This document shows positions 1 to 6,441 of a stretch of DNA of 7,333 bases, in pieces. The stretch's first letter is position 1, and each line of letters starts with the position of its first letter. The stretch is from Actinomycetes bacterium (GTDB lineage: Bacteria; Actinomycetota; Acidimicrobiia; Spongiisociales; UBA5794). Location of the stretch: assembly GCA_024275815.1 (NCBI GenBank), contig JAJRYI010000376.1, positions 1-7,333 on the forward strand, written 5' to 3'. A program made the position numbers and the translations under genes. Under the pieces are notes generated by a model that was given only the letters and a program-made list of their open reading frames with translations, did no database searches and was not told the DNA's origin.

Positions 1-2
1 AT

Positions 3-128
3 GACGCCCAGTTCGAGATCCTTTCCGCCCGCGCTACGTCCGAGGACCTCACAGCTTCCAAGGGGCTTCAGACGTTCGCTCCCGACTCCCTCGCCCAGGC
101 ACGGAACCAGGGGTTTCGGCCGCTCTAG
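3..128 (+). CDS. 3' end of an unidentified protein-coding gene (partial)
   Basis: This frame is open from the left edge to a TAG stop at 126-128 and gives 41 residues beginning DAQFEILSARATSEDL and ending ARNQGFRPL. Third codon positions are mostly G or C, as in the other genes of the window, so it is probably the real C-terminus of a gene that begins outside. There is no membrane segment, and I recognise no motif or family; the tail looks soluble and mixed in charge. It converges on the minus-strand hydrolase and the two stop codons overlap within CTAG, which leaves no room for an intergenic terminator. A second frame beginning with the ATG at position 1 is also open here, but it is rich in Arg, Ser and Pro, as an off-frame reading of GC-rich DNA usually is. 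Confidence 0.55.
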   Translation, partial: DAQFEILSARATSEDLTASKGLQTFAPDSLAQARNQGFRPL

Positions 129-742
129 GAACCGATCACTGCCAGGACGTCGTCGGCGAGCTGTTCATACTTGAAGAGGAAGAAGTGATCCGCGCCCGGG
201 TAGATAGCGATCGTGGCACCGATCGAGGCGGCGTACGCCTCGAGGTCGGCGGCCGCAACGAACTGGTCGCGTGCCCCGATGATGAACTTGCGCGTCGCCG
301 GTGCGAGGCTCGAGGGATCCGGCAGCGGTGGGGACAGCGAACTCGTGACCGGTGGGGCGATTCCGATGTACGGGACGCTGGAGGACGATGCGGCTTGCCA
401 GTTGAGCGCCGTCGCTGCACCGAAGGACCAGCCGGCGATTCCGGCGAGGGGTTCGTCGAGGGTCCCGGCGAACTGGACTGCCGCAGCGACGTCTGCGAGT
501 TCAGCGATTCCACCGCCGAAGGTCCCCGTCGACTCTCCGACGCCACGAAAGTTGAAGCGGATGGAGCGGTATCGCGAGGCGACTGCCCGTCTGGCGATCG
601 TGGAGAGGATGGGCGCGCGCATCGTTCCGCCGTGCTGAGGATGCGGGTGGCAGAGGATCAAGGTGCCGAGGGCGTCGTCGGGCGTATCGACGAGAGCCTC
701 GAGGGTGACACCGTCGTCTGTGTGCAGTCTCGTCACGGTCAC
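125..742 (-). CDS. Alpha/beta hydrolase, dienelactone-hydrolase-like
   Basis: Encodes 205 residues with the landmarks of a compact soluble serine hydrolase. An oxyanion-side strand ends in LILCHPHPQHGGTM (28-41), followed by FNFRGVGEST (64-72). The nucleophile elbow GWSFGA places Ser106, GARDQF gives the acid Asp159, and PGADHFF gives His186, so the triad is complete. The HPHP-GG and FRGVG pattern is typical of small hydrolases annotated as alpha/beta hydrolase or dienelactone-hydrolase-like; the substrate cannot be told. The GTG at 742 is chosen because the recognisable fold starts with TVTRLHTDDGVTLEAL, and because this GTG overlaps the TGA of the upstream membrane-peptide ORF (GTGA), suggesting translational coupling; no Shine-Dalgarno is seen. 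GTG at 736 or 757 are alternatives. The same frame is open back to an ATG at 943, but that extension has no hydrolase character and overlaps the small ORF. The stop overlaps that of the convergent gene. Confidence 0.85.
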   Translation of the reverse strand: MTVTRLHTDDGVTLEALVDTPDDALGTLILCHPHPQHGGTMRAPILSTIARRAVASRYRSIRFNFRGVGESTGTFGGGIAELADVAAAVQFAGTLDEPLAGIAGWSFGAATALNWQAASSSSVPYIGIAPPVTSSLSPPLPDPSSLAPATRKFIIGARDQFVAAADLEAYAASIGATIAIYPGADHFFLFKYEQLADDVLAVIGS

Positions 743-825
743 AGCGTGGTGAACCACACAGCGGTCGCAGCCAGGATCAAGAGGCCTGCCGAGAGCGATG
801 CCAGGATGAGGTAGCGGGTCTGCAC
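739..825 (-). CDS. 28-residue single-span membrane peptide upstream of the hydrolase
   Basis: A short frame from GTG (825) to TGA (739) reads M/VQTRYLILASLSAG followed by LLILAATAVWFTTL. After a short basic N-terminus (Q-T-R) there is an uninterrupted hydrophobic stretch of about 20 residues (5-24), as expected for one membrane helix with a cytoplasmic N-terminus. Its TGA overlaps the GTG of the hydrolase in the arrangement GTGA, so translation of the two is probably coupled. A TAnnnT hexamer (TACCCT, 832-837 on this strand) lies 6 bases before the GTG, which fits a leaderless mRNA starting at the initiation codon. It could be a real micro-membrane protein, a leader peptide whose translation opens the hydrolase start, or chance. 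I recognise no family. The hydrophobic pattern and the exact junction argue against chance; the tiny size argues for caution. Confidence 0.55.
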   Translation of the reverse strand: MQTRYLILASLSAGLLILAATAVWFTTL

Positions 826-831
826 GCGGCA

Positions 832-837
832 AGGGTA
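832..837 (-). promoter_or_regulatory. Possible -10 element of the minus-strand pair
   Basis: Read on the minus strand, TACCCT fits the TAnnnT pattern of a vegetative -10 hexamer. The GTG of the membrane peptide begins after a further 6 bases, which would put the transcription start on the initiation codon. No good -35 hexamer is visible at 16-19 bp spacing (the region is C-rich), so this is a weak call. The corresponding + strand promoter for the lpdA operon should lie in the same divergent gap (826-923); I see only an isolated TAACCT at 880-885 there, without a matching -35. Confidence 0.25.
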
Positions 838-923
838 TCGGACATAGATGGCTTGGGGGACTGACTTGCTTGGCACCGCTAACCTTGTGCCATCGACTGG
901 ACCTCTTGGGAGCGACCACTTCT

Positions 924-2297
924 ATGTACGACATCGCCATCATCGGCGGGGGACCCGGCGGCTACGCCTCTGCCCTCTACGCACACAACTTCGGGCTCTC
1001 GGTAGCGCTCATCGAGAAGGACCGGGTCGGCGGCACCTGCCTGCTGCGCGGCTGCATCCCTGCAAAGGCATGGATCGAATCTGCTCATGTGTTCTCCACC
1101 GTCGCGGGCGCGGCCGAGTTCGGCGTCGAGACCTCCGAGCCGAGTTTCGTGTGGCCTACGGCCCTCGCCCGTAAACAGAAGGTCGTCGAGTTGCTCGTCA
1201 AGGGTCTCACCGGCACGCTCAAAGCACGCGGTGTCGAGATCATCGATGGCCATGGAAGGATCACCGGCAAAGGGACCGTCTCTGTAGAGGCGTCCGACGG
1301 TTCGACGTCTCAGCTCGAGGCACGGGCGATCATCGTTGCGACGGGTTCCGAGCCATCGAGCATCCCGGGGTACGAGATCGACGGTGAGCGGATCGTCTTC
1401 TCCGACCACGCCCTGGATTGGACCGAGCAGCCCACCAGCGTCGCTGTGGTCGGTGGTGGTGTCATCGGGTGCGAGTTCGCTTCGTTCCTCGCCGAGATCG
1501 GTACCGATGTTCACATCTTCGAGATGGAAGACCAGCTCGTTCCCGGAATGGAGCCCGAGGCAGCCAAGATCCTGGCCAGGGCGTTCAGACGGCGAAAGAT
1601 CAACATGCATCTCGGCGTTGCCGTCGGTGCGCCCCAGGTCGGCGAGGAGTCGGTCGTCGTACCGTACGGTGACGACTCTGTCGAGGTCGACGTCGTTCTA
1701 ATGGCCGTTGGGCGTAGACCGGTGACGTTGGACTGCGGTCTCGATACTGTGGGCCTCAGTACCGACCGGGGTTTCCTGAGTGTCGACACGGAGTCGATGC
1801 TCACCAACGCAGAGGGTGTCTACGCAGTTGGCGACGTCGTTGCAGGGACGCCGCAGCTCGCACACGTGGCGTTCGCAGAGGCCATCGCCGCCGTGACGCA
1901 CATCGCAACCGGAGCGGTTGCAGGCGTCGACTACAACGCCATCCCGATGGTCGTCTACACGCACCCCGAGATCGGATCGGTCGGGCGAACCGAGGCCGCA
2001 GCGACATCGGACGGGTTCACCGTCGAGGTCGCAGAGCACGGCATGCGTGGCATCGGACGGGCCATCATCCAGAACGACGTTGGTGGCACCGTCAAGATCG
2101 TCTCACAGGTCGACGGGCCGATCCTGGGCGCCACCGTGGTCGGGCCGGGCGCCGGCGAACTCATCCATGAACTCATGTACGCCGTTGGATGGGAGGCGTT
2201 GCCATCCGAGGCGGCCGCGTTCATCCACGCACATCCAACGATCGCTGAAGCGATCGGCGATACCCTTCTCGCAGCTGCAGGCAAGCCGCTGCACTAG
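924..2297 (+). CDS. lpdA: Dihydrolipoyl dehydrogenase (E3)
   Basis: A 457-residue flavoprotein disulfide reductase that reoxidises the dihydrolipoyl group of E2 with NAD+ in 2-oxoacid dehydrogenase complexes. Visible parts are an N-terminal FAD-binding loop IIGGGPGG (6-13); the redox-active disulfide GGTCLLRGCIPAKA with Cys39 and Cys44; the second dinucleotide-binding motif VAVVGGGVIGCEF (173-185); the FAD-contacting GVYAVGDV (298-305) with LAHVAFAEA after it; and a dimerisation domain ending in IHAHPTIAEA, where His437 and Glu442 form the catalytic dyad. The length is normal. The LLRG spacing between the cysteines resembles actinobacterial E3 enzymes. The ATG at 924 is chosen because the family starts with MYDIAIIGGG; a weak GGGAG (908-912) precedes it. 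The frame is open back to 870, but those 18 residues add nothing. The gene heads an operon with the E2 gene, 60 bp downstream. Which complex it serves (2-oxoglutarate, pyruvate or branched-chain) cannot be read from E3. Confidence 0.96.
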   Translation: MYDIAIIGGGPGGYASALYAHNFGLSVALIEKDRVGGTCLLRGCIPAKAWIESAHVFSTVAGAAEFGVETSEPSFVWPTALARKQKVVELLVKGLTGTLKARGVEIIDGHGRITGKGTVSVEASDGSTSQLEARAIIVATGSEPSSIPGYEIDGERIVFSDHALDWTEQPTSVAVVGGGVIGCEFASFLAEIGTDVHIFEMEDQLVPGMEPEAAKILARAFRRRKINMHLGVAVGAPQVGEESVVVPYGDDSVEVDVVLMAVGRRPVTLDCGLDTVGLSTDRGFLSVDTESMLTNAEGVYAVGDVVAGTPQLAHVAFAEAIAAVTHIATGAVAGVDYNAIPMVVYTHPEIGSVGRTEAAATSDGFTVEVAEHGMRGIGRAIIQNDVGGTVKIVSQVDGPILGATVVGPGAGELIHELMYAVGWEALPSEAAAFIHAHPTIAEAIGDTLLAAAGKPLH

Positions 2298-2344
2298 AAC
2301 CAACACACGAGAACACGGCGCCTGCCTCACCGGAGGGCGCACAC

Positions 2345-2350
2345 AAGGAG
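2345..2350 (+). promoter_or_regulatory. Strong ribosome binding site of the E2 gene
   Basis: AAGGAG lies 7 bases before the ATG at 2358 and is the best Shine-Dalgarno sequence in the main operon. It fixes the E2 start. The 60-bp lpdA-E2 gap contains no convincing terminator, so the two genes are probably cotranscribed. Confidence 0.75.
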
Positions 2351-2357
2351 CGAAGCC

Positions 2358-3701
2358 ATGGCGGTCACGATCACGATGCCCCAGCTGGGCGAAACGGTCA
2401 CTGAGGGCACGATCCTCGCTTGGGTGAAACAGATCGGGGAGTACGTCGCCGAGGACGACATCCTCGTCGAGATATCGACCGACAAGGTCGACACGGAGTT
2501 GCCCTCACCGTACGCGGGTGTACTCACCGAGATCCTCGTTCCTGCAGGGACGACCGTCGAGGTGGGGACGCCGCTGGCCGTTCTGACCGGTGAGGATGAG
2601 TCACAGGCGGACGAGCCGACCCCGACCACCGACGCCGGGGATGCAGCGTCGGCCACAGAGAACACCGAGAGGCAGGATGCGCCACCGTCGGCCGTCAGCG
2701 TCGAGGAGGTAGCGAAGACCCGTACGGAACGCCGGGGTGTGCTCTCGCCCGTAGTGCGTAAGCTCGCTACAGAGCACGGTGTCGACCTGGCGATGGTGCC
2801 GGGCACCGGCGACGGCGGCAGGATCACCCGGAAGGACGTCGAAGCGTTCATCGCCTCCCGCGGAGCCGCTCCCTCCGGTGCACCGTCCGGGATGGGCGTA
2901 CCACCGCCGCCACCACCTGGCCCCGCCGCAGTGCCGCCACCTCCACCGCCCCCCGGTCCCCGCCCGGCCGCGTCGGCTCAGCCCGGCGAGGTGCGCGAGA
3001 TCTCGAGGATTCGCGAGCGTATCGCCCACAACATGGTTCAGGCCAAGGCCAGCGCCGCGCACGTATGGACGTCGGTCGAGGTGGACTACGAACGGGTAGC
3101 GCAAGCTCGGGCGAGGTTCGGCGAAGGGTTCAAGGATGCGGAGGGGTTCTCGCTCACGTACCTGCCGTTCATCGCGAGGGCCACGATGGACGCGCTCAAC
3201 GCGTACCCCGCGGTCAACTCGATCTTCGACCTCGCGGCGGGCACTCACACGTTCCCGCGCAACGTCAACCTCGGGATCGCGATCGATCTCGACCAGAAGG
3301 GTCTCATCGTCGCGAACATCCCCGATGCCGACTCGATGACGCTCAAGGGCCTCGCACGATCGATCCGTTCCGTTGCGGTGGTTGCGCGGGCCAACAAGCT
3401 CGGTCCCGATGATCTTGCCGGATTCACCTTCTCGATCACCAACCCGGGTCCGTTCGGCTCCTTCATGAGTGTGCCGATCATCCCGCCGCCGAACGCCGCG
3501 ATCTTGAGCACGGACACCGCAACGAAGAAGCCGGTCGTCGTCGAACTGCCGGATGGCTCCGACGCTGTTGCGATCCACCATGTCGGGTACCTCGGCTTGA
3601 GTTGGGACCACAGGGTGTTCGACGGTTCGACTGCGGTCCTGTTCCTGCGTCGTATCAAGGACAACCTCGAGACCTGGGACTGGGACCAAGAGCTTTCGTG
3701 A
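2358..3701 (+). CDS. sucB: 2-oxoacid dehydrogenase E2, lipoamide acyltransferase
   Basis: A 447-residue E2 core component with one lipoyl domain. Residues 2-77 are the lipoyl domain (MPQLGETVTEG, with the modified Lys43 in STDKVDTELPS). Residues about 78-125 form an acidic, Ala/Thr-rich linker. The E3/E1-binding domain is at 128-166 (LSPVVRKLATEHGVDL, then GTGDGGRITRKDVEAF). A second linker (167-210) carries runs of six and seven prolines. The acyltransferase domain runs from 213 to 447, with the catalytic motif SWDHRVFDGS (His418, Asp422). It transfers the acyl group from lipoyl-Lys to CoA. The lipoyl domain and overall layout resemble actinobacterial SucB/DlaT, so a role in 2-oxoglutarate and/or pyruvate dehydrogenase is most likely. 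A branched-chain E2 cannot be excluded, and no E1 gene is in view, so the symbol is tentative. The start is fixed by AAGGAG. The TGA overlaps the GTG of the lipoate-assembly gene. Confidence 0.93.
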   Translation: MAVTITMPQLGETVTEGTILAWVKQIGEYVAEDDILVEISTDKVDTELPSPYAGVLTEILVPAGTTVEVGTPLAVLTGEDESQADEPTPTTDAGDAASATENTERQDAPPSAVSVEEVAKTRTERRGVLSPVVRKLATEHGVDLAMVPGTGDGGRITRKDVEAFIASRGAAPSGAPSGMGVPPPPPPGPAAVPPPPPPPGPRPAASAQPGEVREISRIRERIAHNMVQAKASAAHVWTSVEVDYERVAQARARFGEGFKDAEGFSLTYLPFIARATMDALNAYPAVNSIFDLAAGTHTFPRNVNLGIAIDLDQKGLIVANIPDADSMTLKGLARSIRSVAVVARANKLGPDDLAGFTFSITNPGPFGSFMSVPIIPPPNAAILSTDTATKKPVVVELPDGSDAVAIHHVGYLGLSWDHRVFDGSTAVLFLRRIKDNLETWDWDQELS

Positions 3702-5356
3702 TCGCGACCTCGATCCCGACGCTGCGCACGAGGTGGCTCGGGCGCGTCAGCTACCCCGAGGCGTGGGATCTTCAGAAGGCGGTCTGGGAGGGCCGTACCT
3801 CGGGCCGCACCGAGGACGACTATCTCCTGTTGCTCGAACACCCGCACACCTACACGGTGGGACGCAACGGGGACGGGTCGAACCTGAAGATCTCACCTGA
3901 ACGACTTGCCGAGATCGGTGCAACGGTCATCGACGTCGACCGGGGTGGGGACATCACCTATCACGGCCCGGGCCAGCTCGTCGGGTACCCGATCGTCTCT
4001 GTGCCCCGGTACGGCGACGGTTTCGACGTCGTCGGCCACGTGCGTCGGATCGAGGCCGTCCTCATCGCCACGCTCGCCGATCTCGGTGTAGATGCGTGGG
4101 CTGAGGCAGGCTTCACCGGTGTGTGGACCGATGCGGGAAAGGTCGCAGCCATCGGTGTGAGGGTGTCGCGTGGTGTCGCCACCCACGGGTTCGCGGTCAA
4201 CGTCGATCCCGCGATGGAGTACTTCGGCAACATCGTTCCGTGTGGCATCGCCGATCGCCCCGTGACCTCCCTCTCGGAGATACTCGGTCGGAAGGTCTCG
4301 ATCGAAGAGGTCGTCGAACGGCTCCTGCCTCGCGTTGGGGAGCTCTCCCAACATGGGGGAAACGAGATCCAGCTCGGTGCGTTCGCCAGGGGGACGAGCC
4401 GCTCGATGTACGAGGTCGACCGCATGGTCGAGGCCGGTGTCTTCAGCCCGAAGTCCGAGGGGGAAGTCCCTGTGATGATCCGGGGCCTGCTCTCCGGCGA
4501 GCCGGAGAAGCCCTCGTGGATGAAGGTTCGTATCGATCTGAGGGATCCGAAGTTCAAAGAGCTCAAGAAACTCAACAGCGAACTCGACCTGAACACGGTG
4601 TGCGAAGAGGCGGGGTGCCCGAACATCTACGAGTGCTGGTCGTCGGGGACCTCGACACTGATGCTCCTCGGTGACACGTGTACCAGGGCCTGCTCGTTCT
4701 GTGACGTCAACACCGGGAAGCCCGGCGAGGTCGATGAGAACGAACCGGTCCGCGCAGCCGAGGCGATCGCCGCGATGGAACTCAACCACGCCGTGCTCAC
4801 GTCGGTGAACCGAGACGATCTCGATGACGGTGGTGCAGGGATCTTCGCGAGGACGATCCATGAGATCCGTCAGCGGCTCCCCGAGTGCGACGTCGAGGTC
4901 CTGATCCCGGACTTCAAGGGCGAGACAGAACCGCTCGACGTCGTTCTCGGTGCCAAACCCACGGTGCTCAACCACAACACCGAGACCGTGTTGCGCCTCC
5001 AGCGTGAGGTCCGTACCGCTGCGAACTACGCACGGTCGTTGACCCTCCTTGCCCGAGCGAAGTGGGCGAACCCATCGGGGACCGTCAAGTCGGGGTTGAT
5101 CGTCGGGATGGGCGAGACCGATGACGAGATCGTCGGCGCGCTCGCGGACCTCAACGCAGTTGGCGTCGACGTGGTCACCATCGGCCAGTACCTGCGACCG
5201 ACGGCGCATCACCGCAAGATCGACCGTTACGTGGACCCCGACGTGTTCGATGACTACAAGGCTGTCGGTGAGGCGTTCGGGATCGCGCACGTGGAGTCAG
5301 GGCCCCTCGTTCGCAGCTCCTATCACGCTCGCGAGGCGCTGGAGGCGACGGTATGA
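3698..5356 (+). CDS. lipB-lipA: LipB-LipA fusion: octanoyltransferase and lipoyl synthase in one protein
   Basis: One uninterrupted 552-residue frame joins the two steps of lipoate assembly. Residues about 8-215 are LipB, which moves octanoate from acyl carrier protein to a lipoyl-domain lysine. It has EHPHTYTVGR (47-56), RGGDITYHGPGQ (82-93), catalytic Lys148 in AGKVAAIGVR and catalytic Cys182 in IVPCGIADRP. Residues about 220-258 are a linker I do not recognise. Residues about 259-552 are LipA, a radical SAM enzyme inserting two sulfurs. It has the auxiliary-cluster motif C302-x4-C307-x5-C313, the SAM-cluster motif C328-x3-C332-x2-C335, IPDFKGE (403-409), HNTET (426-430) and the C-terminal RSSYHA (539-544) that supplies the serine ligand. 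Both domains are full length. GTG 3698 overlaps the E2 stop (GTGA) with only a weak AAGAG before it; reading further back would overlap the E2 catalytic domain. The gene order matches the separate dlaT, lipB, lipA neighbourhood of mycobacteria, which suggests the fusion arose by loss of the lipB stop. Confidence 0.93.
   Translation: MIATSIPTLRTRWLGRVSYPEAWDLQKAVWEGRTSGRTEDDYLLLLEHPHTYTVGRNGDGSNLKISPERLAEIGATVIDVDRGGDITYHGPGQLVGYPIVSVPRYGDGFDVVGHVRRIEAVLIATLADLGVDAWAEAGFTGVWTDAGKVAAIGVRVSRGVATHGFAVNVDPAMEYFGNIVPCGIADRPVTSLSEILGRKVSIEEVVERLLPRVGELSQHGGNEIQLGAFARGTSRSMYEVDRMVEAGVFSPKSEGEVPVMIRGLLSGEPEKPSWMKVRIDLRDPKFKELKKLNSELDLNTVCEEAGCPNIYECWSSGTSTLMLLGDTCTRACSFCDVNTGKPGEVDENEPVRAAEAIAAMELNHAVLTSVNRDDLDDGGAGIFARTIHEIRQRLPECDVEVLIPDFKGETEPLDVVLGAKPTVLNHNTETVLRLQREVRTAANYARSLTLLARAKWANPSGTVKSGLIVGMGETDDEIVGALADLNAVGVDVVTIGQYLRPTAHHRKIDRYVDPDVFDDYKAVGEAFGIAHVESGPLVRSSYHAREALEATV
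4457..4477 (+). promoter_or_regulatory. Possible internal ribosome site and start for a separate LipA
   Basis: Inside the linker between the LipB and LipA domains, a purine run (GAGGGGGAAG, 4457-4466) is followed by in-frame GTG at 4472 and ATG at 4475. The Shine-Dalgarno-like core is about 8-10 bases from these codons. Initiation there would give a LipA of about 293 residues beginning MIRGLLSGEPEKPSWMKVR, close to where normal LipA proteins begin. This may be a relic of the ancestral lipA start or may still work alongside the fusion. Purine-rich runs also occur by chance in coding DNA. Confidence 0.35.
5341..5345 (+). promoter_or_regulatory. Ribosome binding site of the peptidase gene
   Basis: GGAGG, embedded in the last codons of the LipB-LipA gene, lies 7 bases before the ATG at 5353. 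With the ATGA overlap it fixes the peptidase start and indicates translation directly after, or coupled to, the upstream gene. Confidence 0.65.
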
Positions 5357-6441
5357 ACGAACACGCGGGGCGCCTCGCCCGGGCACAGGCGGTGATGAAG
5401 CGTGAGGGGATCGATGCCCTGTGTGTCTCGGTCGGCTCTGACCTTCCGTATCTGACCGGGTACCGGGCGATGCCGCTCGAACGGGTCACGATGCTCATCG
5501 TGCCCGCCGATGGCCATCCCGAACTGGTCGTACCGGGGCTCGAGGCTCCCCGGGTCGAGGTGCGAGACGATGCGTTCACTGTCACAGGGTGGGCAGAGAG
5601 CGACGATCCGATCGGCATCATCGACGGTCTCCTCGGCGACGTCGGGACGGTTGCGTTCGGCGATGAGACGTGGTCGCGGTTCCTGCTGGAACTCCAGGCG
5701 ATCAACACGGCCCGATCGTTCGTTCCTGCGAGTGAGTTCATGGCCGGTCTGCGGATGGTCAAGTCTCCCGACGAGATAGCTGCCCTGCGTCGGGCCGCAA
5801 AGACCGTCGATGGTGTCGTCGACGAGATGGCCGGGGTGCGGTTCTCGGGCCGTACCGAGCGAGACGTATCACGCGAGATCATCGATCGGACGATCAGTGC
5901 CGGCCACGATACGATGGAGTTCTGGATCGTTGCGTCCGGGCCCAACGGCGCGTCGCCGCATCATGAGCCCGGCGAGCGAGTCATCGAACCCGGCGACGCC
6001 GTCGTCGTGGACTTCGGAGGCCACCAGGACGGCTACAGCTCTGACACGACACGTATGTTCGTCGTCGGTGAGGCACCGTACGGGTTCGACGATGCGTTCA
6101 CTGTTCTCTACGAGGCACAATCAGCCGCGGTCGATGCGGTGCGTCCCGGCGTGACAGCGGCTTCGCTCGATGCCGTTGCACGGGACATCATCTCCGAGGC
6201 CGGGTACGGCGATCTGTTCATCCACCGACTCGGCCACGGCATCGGCATGGACACCCACGAGCACCCGTACCTCATCGAGGGCAACGATCAGGTCATCGAG
6301 GCCGGCATGGCCTTCTCGATCGAGCCCGGGATCTACAACCCGGGGGAGTGGGGGATGCGCATCGAGGACATCGTCGTGGCCACCGGCGACGGCGTCGAGC
6401 GACTGAACACGAGCGACCGCGCCTACCGCGTCGTTTCCTGA
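5353..6441 (+). CDS. M24B-family Xaa-Pro aminopeptidase/dipeptidase
   Basis: A 362-residue, probably cytoplasmic metallopeptidase that removes residues next to proline. Residues 1-130 form the creatinase-type N-terminal domain (LPYLTGYRAMPLERVTMLIV at 31-50). Residues about 135-362 are the pita-bread catalytic domain. The five metal ligands of the family are all present: Asp220 in VVDFGG, Asp231 in SSDTTR, His295 in RLGHGIGMDTHEHP, Glu324 in FSIEPGIY and Glu338 in RIEDIVV. A conserved His pair (SPHHE, 202-205) is also present. The length is typical of PepQ-like proteins, and no signal peptide is seen. Its ATG overlaps the LipB-LipA stop (ATGA), so it belongs to the lipoate operon, although no link between this peptidase and lipoylation is obvious. 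Aminopeptidase and dipeptidase activities cannot be separated from the sequence. Its 3' end overlaps the minus-strand STAS-like fragment by 19 bp. Confidence 0.93.
   Translation: MNEHAGRLARAQAVMKREGIDALCVSVGSDLPYLTGYRAMPLERVTMLIVPADGHPELVVPGLEAPRVEVRDDAFTVTGWAESDDPIGIIDGLLGDVGTVAFGDETWSRFLLELQAINTARSFVPASEFMAGLRMVKSPDEIAALRRAAKTVDGVVDEMAGVRFSGRTERDVSREIIDRTISAGHDTMEFWIVASGPNGASPHHEPGERVIEPGDAVVVDFGGHQDGYSSDTTRMFVVGEAPYGFDDAFTVLYEAQSAAVDAVRPGVTAASLDAVARDIISEAGYGDLFIHRLGHGIGMDTHEHPYLIEGNDQVIEAGMAFSIEPGIYNPGEWGMRIEDIVVATGDGVERLNTSDRAYRVVS

Noticed and set aside
743..943. N-terminal extension of the hydrolase to an upstream ATG at 943.
   Set aside because: The added residues show no hydrolase character and overlap the better-supported membrane peptide and the divergent promoter region.
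879..1610. Open minus-strand frame of 243 codons opposite lpdA.
   Set aside because: No domain resemblance and it covers the FAD- and disulfide-motif region of lpdA; treated as a shadow.
2317..2340. Short inverted repeat (GCGCC with GGCGC, or CCTC with GAGG) between lpdA and the E2 gene, considered as a terminator or attenuator.
   Set aside because: The stem is only 4-5 bp, there is no U-run after it, and a strong ribosome site follows immediately; chance pairing is likely in GC-rich DNA.
2601..3689. Open minus-strand frame of 362 codons opposite the E2 gene.
   Set aside because: Same shadow effect; low-complexity Arg/Gly/Trp content, including a mirror of the proline linker.
3602..3697. 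Upstream extension of the LipB-LipA frame to an ATG at 3602.
   Set aside because: It would overlap the catalytic DHRVFDG region of E2; LipB similarity begins only after the GTG at 3698.
3893..5290. Long open minus-strand frame of 465 codons opposite the LipB-LipA gene.
   Set aside because: Antisense shadow of a strongly biased high-GC gene; its translation is rich in Arg, Asp and His with no recognisable motif, while the + strand carries full enzyme motifs.
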